Below, one piece after another: positions 8,613 to 16,200 of a DNA stretch of 64,000 nt. The DNA is from Candidatus Vagococcus giribetii. Lineage in GTDB: Bacteria; Bacillota; Bacilli; Lactobacillales; Vagococcaceae. A program made the position numbers and the translations under genes. Every line of letters begins with the position of its first letter. Position 1 is the first letter of the stretch. Where the stretch lies: positions 88,565 through 152,564 of the forward strand of contig NZ_JAFLVX010000011.1 in the NCBI RefSeq assembly GCF_017316185.1. Reading direction: 5' to 3'. Below the pieces are notes generated by a model, which was not told the origin of the DNA, made no database searches, and saw nothing but the letters and a program-made list of their open reading frames with translations.

Positions 8613-9494
8613 ATGATGTTCGATCAGCTAAACTATTTTATGGCTGTTTACAAAGAAAAAAGTTTCTCTATTGCAGCTGTAAAGTTATCTATTTCTCAAT
8701 CAGCGTTATCAAAACAAATCAAAAATTTAGAAGACGAATTAGATATACAACTTTTTGATAGACAACATCGAAGAATGATTGTTCCGACCTATGCAGGAGA
8801 TGAATTTGCTATCTACGCCAAACAAATGATTGACTTAAACAAAAATATGTTACTAAAAATGAAAAAGCATAGTAAATTAGAAAAAGGAACTGTCACTTTA
8901 GCAACAATTCCTGTCTTATCTCAATTTTCATTGAGCTCAGCACTCATCGACTTTATCTCCTCTCACCCTCTAATTGACGTTCATTTTTTCGAAATAGAAA
9001 ACGATTTTATTGTTAAGCAAATCAAAGATAATTCGATTGACTTAGCGATTCTAAGAGAAGAATTTTTACCAGATGACCTTACCAATAATTACTTATTAGC
9101 TGAAGATCATCTGGTATTAGTCGTTGACAAGCATCATCCTCTTGCTAAAGAACCCTGTGTTGACTTAGCAGATCTTGACTCTATAGAATTCATATCTCTT
9201 GTACCTGAATCTGGCTTATTTCAATTAATCACTGATGAATGCGAAAAAGTTGGTTTTACTCCTCGTATCAGAATGACAAATACTAGGATTGAAACAATCC
9301 TATCACTTTTAAGAGAGTCTGAATACGCGACATTAATGATGGAAAAATCGGTTCGTCCTTTTATTGATGAAGAGTTTGTTATTATTCCTCTCAAACAAAC
9401 CATAAAAAGTCGACTCGTTTTAGCCGAATTACGTCACAATACCTTATCACCAGCAGCAGAAAGTCTAAAAGAATATATCTTGAATCTTGAATAG
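8613..9494 (+). CDS. LysR-family transcriptional regulator of the decarboxylase operon
   Basis: A 293-residue LysR-type regulator: winged HTH at residues 3-62 (YFMAVYKEKSFSIAAVKLSISQSALSKQIKNLE, given here in two pieces of one motif) followed by a two-lobed effector-binding domain (ATIPVLSQFSLSSALIDFI ... YLLAEDHLVLVVDKHHPL). AGGAGG precedes the start by 8 bases. It is the last gene in the operon, 18 bases after lpdB, in the same direction. In L. plantarum tannin/gallate genes are also controlled by LysR regulators, so it probably responds to a phenolic acid. That role is inferred. Confidence 0.88.
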   Translation: MMFDQLNYFMAVYKEKSFSIAAVKLSISQSALSKQIKNLEDELDIQLFDRQHRRMIVPTYAGDEFAIYAKQMIDLNKNMLLKMKKHSKLEKGTVTLATIPVLSQFSLSSALIDFISSHPLIDVHFFEIENDFIVKQIKDNSIDLAILREEFLPDDLTNNYLLAEDHLVLVVDKHHPLAKEPCVDLADLDSIEFISLVPESGLFQLITDECEKVGFTPRIRMTNTRIETILSLLRESEYATLMMEKSVRPFIDEEFVIIPLKQTIKSRLVLAELRHNTLSPAAESLKEYILNLE

Positions 9495-9601
9495 CTCAAG
9501 ATTTTTTAATGACTTAACCTTTAAATTATTTACTTTCTGATAATATCATTAAGCTACTACTACTTATTTAAAACAGTTCATCATAATCTATCTTTCATAA
9601 C

Positions 9602-9636
9602 TATCCCAACAAAAAATAGGAGTTTTTGTTGGGATA
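9602..9636 (+). terminator. Terminator of the decarboxylase operon
   Basis: A perfect 14-base stem (TATCCCAACAAAAA / TTTTTGTTGGGATA) with a 7-base loop, 107 bases after the LysR stop codon. The 3' T-run is short, but the stem is perfect and lies where the operon should end. Confidence 0.55.
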
Positions 9637-9683
9637 ATCTTTGGACATCATTGGAGGCATTTAGATACCTATGTTAAAAAAAC

Positions 9684-9858
9684 ATGTATGAAAATAAAGA
9701 AATTTATTGTGATCTTTGCCATAAATTAATACCTGAATACAAATAGCTCTACATCCAGCTACAAGCACCCCAAGATAGGCTTACGGATAGATATTCGTGA
9801 TGAAGTCAAAAATAATGCTAAAGTCTACTGTGTAGAATGTATTGGAAAAAATATATGA
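9684..9858 (+). pseudogene. Frameshifted small zinc-ribbon protein
   Basis: Too short for gene callers. From ATG 9684 the frame reads MYENKEIYCDLCHKLIPEYK and stops at TAG 9744. In the next frame, coding continues at once (SSTSSYKHPKIGLRIDIRD ... VYCVECIGKN) to TGA 9856-9858. Removing one A from AAA at 9741-9743 joins them into a ~57-residue protein with two Cys-x2-Cys pairs, a probable zinc ribbon. No family could be assigned. The surrounding stretch 9640-9937 contains nothing else I recognise. Confidence 0.5.
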
Positions 9859-9937
9859 TGTTGTTGCTTGGAGGAAAAACATCTGAACATGACTATCTTC
9901 TTTCATTACTCAAACAAAGATTATCTGATGAAAAAAA

Positions 9938-10660
9938 TTACGGTTTATATTTATCTAAAGGCCACATGATAGCACCATCATAATCTAGCTCTTCATCTAT
10001 ATTGTCATCTATTTTATATTCTAAAAGATTAAATTCTTTTATTAGTCTACCGATCATTAAATTTCGTAATAGCAAAATTGGCTTTTCCTTAACTAGTACA
10101 TTATTCAACTGTGCTTCTAACTCTTGATCAGTATATGAAACACTGTTCAAATACAAAAATTTTGCTTTTAAGTTTTTTGAAAGTAAACATTTACCCTTAT
10201 TGTACTTATACCAAAATAATAAAAAATCTTTCATTTCATGATGTATTGATTCATATCCTTCTTTATCGTAATGATCCATATTACTTATTTTTTCTTTTAC
10301 GTTTTTTAAGAATTCTTCAGCTATTTTTTTAGGAATTATCATGCTCGGCTCCCTAGAACAAATAAAATAATTTTGAACAAAGTCAATAGGATAGTCTTCA
10401 TTAGCTAATTCGAGTACTTTTTCACCTAGTTTAACGCATTCATCATATTTGCTTTTTAATTCTATACTGTCTTTTAATAGGTAATCTAGAGTAACTCCAA
10501 ATACTGTTCTTAATTTTTTACAATTTTCCAATGATGGCAAAACTTCCTCATTTTCCCATTTAACAATAGTTCTAGTAGAAACCATTATTTTTTCTGCTAA
10601 ATGATCTTGGGTCATTTTTTTCTTTTTTCTTTCCTCTATTATTTTTAAATGAATTCCCAT
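9938..10660 (-). CDS. HTH (XRE-family) regulator, second of an overlapping pair
   Basis: A 240-residue protein with an N-terminal XRE helix-turn-helix (MTQDHLAEKIMVSTRTIVKWENEEVLPSLENCKKL in two turns, residues 16-50) and a helical, charged C-terminal region of unknown fold, which may bind an effector. The start ATG overlaps the last codons of the upstream HTH gene by 16 bases, so the two are translationally coupled. Function and targets unknown. No toxin or phage partner is adjacent on this side of the island boundary. Confidence 0.8.
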   Translation of the reverse strand: MGIHLKIIEERKKKKMTQDHLAEKIMVSTRTIVKWENEEVLPSLENCKKLRTVFGVTLDYLLKDSIELKSKYDECVKLGEKVLELANEDYPIDFVQNYFICSREPSMIIPKKIAEEFLKNVKEKISNMDHYDKEGYESIHHEMKDFLLFWYKYNKGKCLLSKNLKAKFLYLNSVSYTDQELEAQLNNVLVKEKPILLLRNLMIGRLIKEFNLLEYKIDDNIDEELDYDGAIMWPLDKYKP

Positions 10661-11304
10661 CTATTAAACCCTTCTTTTTCAAATAATTCCAGGTATCCTT
10701 CAATATCATCTATAACTGTTTCTAATTCTTCTAATAAGTCTATATGGTCAACTGGGTCTCTCTTGTCTTTAATCCCAACATAACCTGCTGCATCATCATA
10801 TATTCTAGTACTCAATCTATCTTCATCTTTACACGATGCTCTTTTATTAGTGAGCCAGCTTCTACAAGATTCGTACGCACTATAACAACTAGAGTGGCTT
10901 ACTTGGTCAGTTTTTAAGAAATCTTCATAGCAACGCATGATTAAATCATATTTTGGTGCTACAACCCAATGATTACCATTGACTATTTCGTATTTTCTTA
11001 CAAATTCCGTTATATTTTCTACCGAACAATAGTCGCTTATTTCCTTCCCAAATTTGTAATGTACTTCTTTATCGTCAATAACTGGTTCTACGTCCTCAAA
11101 AACTAAATCCTCTATCGTAACATCATATAATTCACTCAAAAAAACTAATACTCTAGTCTCAATTGTAGTCTCTCCAACCTCCCACCTACGAATTGTATCA
11201 ACGTGAATTTTTTTCCCTATCTCGTCTTCAATTATTTTTGTTAATTGCCTTTTAGAAAGTCCTTTTTTCTTTCTTTCAACTTCTAATTGTTCATTAAGTT
11301 TCAT
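10645..11304 (-). CDS. HTH (XRE-family) regulator, first of an overlapping pair
   Basis: A 219-residue protein with an N-terminal HTH (KGLSKRQLTKIIEDEI ... HVDTIRRWEVGETTIE, residues 14-48) and an acidic, Cys- and aromatic-rich C-terminal domain (NGNHWVVAPKYDLIMRCYEDFL) that I cannot assign. A good ribosome binding site (AAAGGAG) precedes the ATG. It is unlike its partner in sequence outside the HTH. The pair lies just outside the island, upstream of nothing obvious, so its regulon is unknown. Confidence 0.8.
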   Translation of the reverse strand: MKLNEQLEVERKKKGLSKRQLTKIIEDEIGKKIHVDTIRRWEVGETTIETRVLVFLSELYDVTIEDLVFEDVEPVIDDKEVHYKFGKEISDYCSVENITEFVRKYEIVNGNHWVVAPKYDLIMRCYEDFLKTDQVSHSSCYSAYESCRSWLTNKRASCKDEDRLSTRIYDDAAGYVGIKDKRDPVDHIDLLEELETVIDDIEGYLELFEKEGFNRWEFI

Positions 11305-11505
11305 ATCTTTTCTCCTTTCTATTTCAGGTATATCTTATCAAGATGTACACCTGATTTGAAGGAACCAGATTCACTAAAAAGACTTTAATTGATTCCGTTT
11401 TTAATTATTCATGTCGATTTTTTTATTAGAACTTAATTTACTTGCCAAACATTTTCCAAATGACTTGTCAATCTTCTAGGAAGACAATAATAAATAGTAG
11501 CAACA

Positions 11506-11555
11506 AAAAAGAGTCTCTTGAACATTGAATTAACAATGATCAAGAGACTCTTTTT
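11506..11555 (-). terminator. Terminator, apparently the original sufB terminator, stranded by the island
   Basis: A perfect 15-base outer stem (AAAAAGAGTCTCTTG / CAAGAGACTCTTTTT), further paired inside, with a T-run on the minus strand. It starts 4 bases after the stop codon of the displaced sufB-like 3' end at 11560. On the minus strand this is the normal stop-codon-then-terminator layout, so it probably ended the suf operon before the island inserted. It also terminates in the other direction. Confidence 0.75.
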
Positions 11556-11556
11556 G

Positions 11557-11585
11557 AACTTATCCTACTGACCCTTCCACTTAAT
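11557..11585 (-). repeat. attL: Left attachment site: duplicated 3' end of sufB
   Basis: The 29-base stretch matches the sufB end at 28838-28866 at 25 positions. Read on the minus strand it still encodes EGSVG and a stop, with differences at third codon positions (TCA for TCG, GTA for GTT). This is what a target duplication generated by a tyrosine integrase at the 3' end of a gene looks like. The silent differences suggest that one copy came with the element from another strain or species. Confidence 0.75.
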
Positions 11586-11687
11586 TTAAATGATTTTGAT
11601 AAGTAGCGATAAGTTGATTTAACCTTTATAATACAATGTTTTCAAATAAATTTATTAACATAGATTAATCTAGTTTTACAGACATAT

Positions 11688-11705
11688 ACAGACCTTTGCA
11701 CAGAC
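11688..11705 (+). repeat. Left copy of 18-base integrase arm-site-like repeat
   Basis: ACAGACCTTTGCACAGAC matches ACAGACCTTTTCACAGAC at the other end of the island (28750-28767) in 17 of 18 bases and in the same orientation. A further ACAGAC lies 10 bases to the left (11678-11683). Directly repeated sites inside each end are typical arm-type binding sites for the N-terminal domain of tyrosine integrases. Confidence 0.6.
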
Positions 11706-11715
11706 TAATTAAACC

Positions 11716-11728
11716 CACCACGCCAATA
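11716..11728 (-). repeat. 13-base element CACCACGCCAATA, island copy 1
   Basis: The reverse complement TATTGGCGTGGTG recurs exactly at 26009-26021 and 27326-27338, always in intergenic DNA of the island: next to the arm sites here, after the DUF771 gene, and between the repressor and integrase genes. The positions suggest a site for an island recombination or regulatory protein. Nothing else in the 11585-11766 gap is recognisable. Confidence 0.55.
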
Positions 11729-11766
11729 TTTATATATTCAAAAATCTTCATTACCACGGGCGAGTT

Positions 11767-12144
11767 TCACAGGTTGGCACTGGATATTTTTTTCATTATT
11801 TCACTTACGATTTGTTTTTGATTTCTTTCATAATAAGTTAGCGTACCTATATACCTACTTAGATAGATACAAAATCTTTCTTTTAATAAGTCTGGATTTC
11901 TTTCAATACAAGCGTTCTCTTCTTTTTTTATATACTCACATAAGTCATTTCGCTCATCTTTATTTAGATTTTGAAAGTAGTTAACGAAATCTTTTAAATT
12001 ATCTATAGTTGCATCAGGATTATCTTTTAGACTACACATATTTAAGAATATATCAATACAAATACTTATTTCTGAATAATCTTCATAACCTTTTTCCTTC
12101 AAAAAAATTTTATTATCAATAATTGGTGCGCCTTTAAGTACCAT
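11767..12144 (-). CDS. Island cargo protein of unknown function
   Basis: A 125-residue, helical, acidic protein with several Cys (ISICIDIFLNMCSL, FCIYLSRYIGTLTYYERNQ). A ribosome binding site (TAGGAG) lies 5 bases before ATG. It is the last gene before the left end of the island, in the place where satellites usually carry accessory genes such as helper interference or immunity. No family recognised. Confidence 0.7.
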   Translation of the reverse strand: MVLKGAPIIDNKIFLKEKGYEDYSEISICIDIFLNMCSLKDNPDATIDNLKDFVNYFQNLNKDERNDLCEYIKKEENACIERNPDLLKERFCIYLSRYIGTLTYYERNQKQIVSEIMKKISSANL

Positions 12145-12212
12145 GTAATCTCCTACCTTTTATACGAATTATACACAATAAAACACACCCTGTTAAGAGT
12201 GTGTTCTATAAA

Positions 12213-12500
12213 TCAATTTATAGTTTTATGTGTTCTCAAAAACACTTGAAGGGCCTCTCTTTCAATCCTGTGGTCTTTGTTACTCCAAATTTGAACTTCT
12301 AAACCTTCTGAAATCCAACTTTCTAGCTTATCGGTACCAATCACCAGTATTTTTTTAACTTGTGATTTGTTTGGATATGGTGGTAATTCATTTGTTTTAG
12401 TAATAAGCGATAACCGTTTGTCTATTTCCTTAACCACAATACTAATAATCTGATCGCTAAGTTGTTCTGCTATTAACTCATCAGGTACTTCAAACTTCAT
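12213..12500 (-). CDS. Small DUF771-like (excisionase-like winged helix) protein
   Basis: A 95-residue protein. I placed the start at ATG 12500 because GAGGTG lies 5 bases upstream; the longer frame lacks such a site. Residues 1-35 form a helix (DELIAEQLSDQIISIVVKEI), followed by a winged-helix-like C-terminal part (SQVKKILVIGTDKLESWISEG ... REALQVFL). The layout resembles the DUF771 protein at 26027-26341 (a helical lead, then KxxVxxxL, a turn, xxWIxxGL, then a positively charged wing). Possibly a second excisionase or modulator. The family link is by pattern only. Confidence 0.65.
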   Translation of the reverse strand: MKFEVPDELIAEQLSDQIISIVVKEIDKRLSLITKTNELPPYPNKSQVKKILVIGTDKLESWISEGLEVQIWSNKDHRIEREALQVFLRTHKTIN

Positions 12501-12558
12501 AAGTTCACCTCTTTTATTCAAAAAACAAAAACACCTCAAAAGAAGCGTTTTAAATAAG

Positions 12559-12816
12559 CTACTTTCTAAATTTTTTGTCAGATTTCCAAATCAAAAACTC
12601 TTCAAATTTTTTAATGTTGATCAAACACAGTCCGCCTGGATTTATAACTGTATGCTTCACAGGGAAATCGTTATGTATTTCTTTAATCCACTTGTCTAAA
12701 GTCGGCAACTTCATAGAAAATTTTTTACATATTACACTTTTATTTGCGTAAATAATATCTTCCATATCTGGATCAGTTGCTATTTTTTCAAGCATTTCTG
12801 ATATATTTAATGACAT
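12559..12816 (-). CDS. Small HTH-like island protein
   Basis: An 85-residue protein. The start is ATG 12816, set by AAGGAGGTG 6 bases upstream. The C-terminal 60 residues read as a helix-turn-helix (NKSVICKKFSMKLPTLDKWI) followed by a wing (GGLCLINIKKFEEFLIW), close in layout to DUF771/excisionase proteins. It lies downstream of the tail-module terminator (12872-12893), so it probably has its own promoter and is paired with the next gene. Function unknown. Confidence 0.65.
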   Translation of the reverse strand: MSLNISEMLEKIATDPDMEDIIYANKSVICKKFSMKLPTLDKWIKEIHNDFPVKHTVINPGGLCLINIKKFEEFLIWKSDKKFRK

Positions 12817-12871
12817 TCTTTCACCTCCTTCTACTAATCTCATCATACCAGTTAAAAGAACAGAAATAAAA

Positions 12872-12893
12872 AGCCCACTGATTAAAGTGGACT
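12872..12893 (-). terminator. Terminator after the tail module
   Basis: An 8-base stem (AGCCCACT / AGTGGACT, one G-U pair) with a 6-base loop, followed on the minus strand by TTTTTATTTC. It lies 2 bases after the stop of the DUF6711 gene and ends the terS-to-tail transcription unit. Confidence 0.7.
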
Positions 12894-12894
12894 C

Positions 12895-13266
12895 TTATCT
12901 CTCAATTAAATTTAATGATAAATTTTGCCATTTGATTTGCTTAAACTTCTTATTCCATGAATAAGCTGGTAGTGATCTATCACCACAGTAAAAAGTTTTA
13001 GTTTCCTGTTTTCCAGATTCCGGGTCCGGATAATTTACTGTAAAGAATGCCTTCTTTACTGCTGTAAGTATATTCGAAGCCTCTGAATCATTCAATGGGC
13101 CCCATTTAAGCTCTAATTTAACTTTTTGAGTAATAACATCACGAACCATATCTCCGTTGGCATTTCTACCACTAGAATCCGCATCAATAGTGTTATAAGT
13201 TACATTAAAATCTTGGGGTGGTTTAACTTCCACCCCGTTGATTAACAGGTTACTCGTTATAACCAC
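12895..13266 (-). CDS. DUF6711-family phage tail protein
   Basis: A 123-residue protein matching the DUF6711 family found next to tape-measure genes in phages of Gram-positive hosts. Recognisable blocks are the INGVEV start, the central SSGRNANGDMVRDVI, LELKWGPLNDSE, VNYPDPESGKQETKTFYCGDR and the ending LSLNLIER. The role is thought to be in the tail tip or distal tail, but is not firmly known. It follows the tape-measure gene by 3 bases. Apart from the tape measure it is the only recognisable tail gene in the island. Confidence 0.8.
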   Translation of the reverse strand: MVITSNLLINGVEVKPPQDFNVTYNTIDADSSGRNANGDMVRDVITQKVKLELKWGPLNDSEASNILTAVKKAFFTVNYPDPESGKQETKTFYCGDRSLPAYSWNKKFKQIKWQNLSLNLIER

Positions 13267-13269
13267 CTC

Positions 13270-16200
13270 CTAGAATAAAATTGGATTAACACCTTGCTGC
13301 CTAGTTCTTTTGTTGATTTCTTTTACTACGACATTAGCCATATTACTTCCATCAACTTCAAGCGTGATATTGATATCTCCACCTTTATCAGAACTAGTGT
13401 CACGCATACTAAGAGCCATCATAACTGCATTAACAATGCCTTCAGTTGCTCCGCTCATACCACCACCGACATCTTTTGGCTCAGGTGTGTAAGTGTAATT
13501 AATCGGTTTAGAATTCTCCCTAAACAAATCCGGCAATTGTAACGTTTGGTAATCCGCCATATTGTTATAAGGATTGAAGTCTGCTGGTACAATCATCTCG
13601 CCTTTGTGAATCATAGCTAACTGGTCTTCCGGTAGGTAAGGTGTTCCTTTTGCGTATGGTTGAATACGATGACCACGAGGCCCCCAACCGCTAAGTCCAT
13701 ACTGAATATCATTTCTCCAATTTGAATTATTGAAGAACGCCATCAATTGATGGAATCCGTCCATAATGTTGCTATATCCACGTACTGAGAAGGCGTTGAA
13801 TGTACTAGGGATATATTGTAATAATCCTCTTGCAGGATTACCATTAGCCATGTTTATATCCCACACACCGGCACCTTGAATAGCTTTATCATTACCAGCT
13901 GATTCAAGAGCAATCTGAGCTAAAATACCGTTAACTTGGCTAGGTGATATACTTTGATTCATGAATTTAGCAGCTTTGAGAATTTTACTTCTCCAACGCT
14001 CAACGCCAGAACCTCCGCTTCCACCTGAACCGCCTTGTCCTTGTGCAATAGAACCATTGATATGTAAATGATCGTAGTGGTCGTTGTCTGGCCATTTAGT
14101 CCATTGACCGCTTGAACCTTGACCGCTCATTCCACTTCTATCCCTAACCATACCTTGAGTAATCACGTACGCTACTTTGTCCCTAAACTTATTAAATACA
14201 TAATCAGCTGGATCAAAATATGCTCTCGAACCGTTCATATTAGATGGATAAGCAATATCAATAGCTTGCCCTTTACCATGAGAATAAGGGTCACCATGTC
14301 GATAACCGCTTGTTGCTACCATACCAGGGAACTTACTCATGACATCAGAAGCAATATTTGATAAGTATTGCATAACGCCCATCATACCTGTTGTGGAAGT
14401 ATCGGCATCGCCAGAATCAAAGAACTCTTCCATTTTCTCTTTAACAAATGAAGTAGCTGCACTCATCGATGTTCCGATAGCTCCTTGAGCAATAGATAGT
14501 GATGGCTCTAAAGCTCCTTTTAAGTCAACAAACTTACTGATACCGACCTCTACCAACTTACCAGGATTGGACATGTAATCCCAAACATCACCAGTCCATT
14601 CTTTGAATCCGTTCCATTTCTCGTTGAACCACTTACCTACACCGCCTGCGTATGCCGGCATATTGCCATACATTGAAGCAGTACGCGGACCACTTAACAC
14701 TGAAGAACCTGCTGGCAAATCGACCATTAAGTTTCGTTTGTTAGGGAAAAGTCCAGTTTCGCCGTTTGGTAAGCGATAAGCTTCACGGAAACTAGAACCA
14801 TAACCATCGTTAACTAGTGCCATTCCTCCTGGGTGATAGCCAGTACCTTGGGCATAGTTGTAATTAGGAGCTGCATAATCAGCACCCAAACTATCTTTAC
14901 CAGCACCTACTTTTTCAAGAATCCATGAAACACCATTTTTTATTGCGTTTACTGCTTTTAAAGGGAATTCATGGAAACCAGTTGCAATAGCTTTAGCCCC
15001 TTCTTTAACAAATTTAACTCCAGCTTTTAAACCACCTTTAATACGATCACCAAGACCAGAAGCCCAATCAACAACTGCATTAAATGCTTTTTCAGTATTT
15101 GTTTTAATAATACCGTTATAAGTTGACACGTTTGTTTTCATAACGCTCCAAGCAGTTGAAGCATCATTTTTAGCGTTACTTGAAGCAGTTGTTACCTTGT
15201 CTTTTACTTTATCCCACTTGTCAACAGTCCAACTTCTGACAGTTTCAAAGTTTTCTCCAGTAGACTTTTTAATACCTTCCCAATTTTCTTTGGTGTTAGT
15301 CCAAGCTTCACCAGCTCTAGTTTTTACTTTTGTAGATACATCGTCCCATGTTTTTTTAGACGAATCCCAAATCACAGAACCTTTAGTTACAACGGCTCCG
15401 CTCATGTCGTCCCAAAGTTTTTTAACTAGTTCTACAGGTTTAGACATTAATGACTTGATACCATCGAATAATCCTTGAACTAGGAATGTACCAAATTCAA
15501 AGAATACTTTTGATGGTGAGTGGATACCGAATAGGTCCTTAAACCAATTGATGATTGGATCAAACATAGACTCTTTAATAAAAGTACCTATTCCATCACC
15601 AATGCTTGATAACCCTTCTTTTAGGCCTTCCCAAATATCAATACCAAATTGTTTAAAGCGTTCAACAACATCACTAAAACTTGATACATCTATTACTAGT
15701 AAATCCTCTAGCGCTTGTCCGAACTTACCTAAGAATGTTAACCAATCGCTAACCGCTCCTAATGTGAAATCGATTAGCGGTTTGATTAGTTTGTCGGTAA
15801 ACCATTTGAAGAAAGGTTTACCGCCTTCAATTACCTTAGATACAATTTCTAAAGCATTTCCTAATAAATTAAAGAATGTTGGTAATCCATCTTCAATAAT
15901 TAATTTAGCTAGAGGTAGTAAGACGTTAGAATAGGCCCACTCAAGAACAGTAAACACGTCTTTGCTTATCTTTTTAATAGGTTTCAGCAACTTATCAATA
16001 GATTTAAGCAATGGCGTGAAATCAAGCTCTTTAGCCCATTCTTTAGTTGTTTTAGAAGCATCATTCAATAGGCCTAAAATGTCATCAAAGAAGCCTAAGA
16101 TTGTACTGAAAATTGAAGTACCAACTTCTCCCTCTTTCCAAGCTTTTTTTAGACCTTCACCTAATAGGCCAACTGCATCGTTTAAATTGGTGAATATCTC

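Noticed and set aside
11506..11555. Possible CRISPR-like or IS-end repeat because of long pairing
   Set aside because: Only one copy; the stem followed by T-runs just after a sufB-like stop is a terminator.
15548..15934. Plus-strand frames of 118-128 codons inside the tape-measure gene
   Set aside because: They are antisense to a clearly coding gene with strong codon pattern, lack ribosome binding sites and have Ser/Leu/Ile-rich antisense composition.
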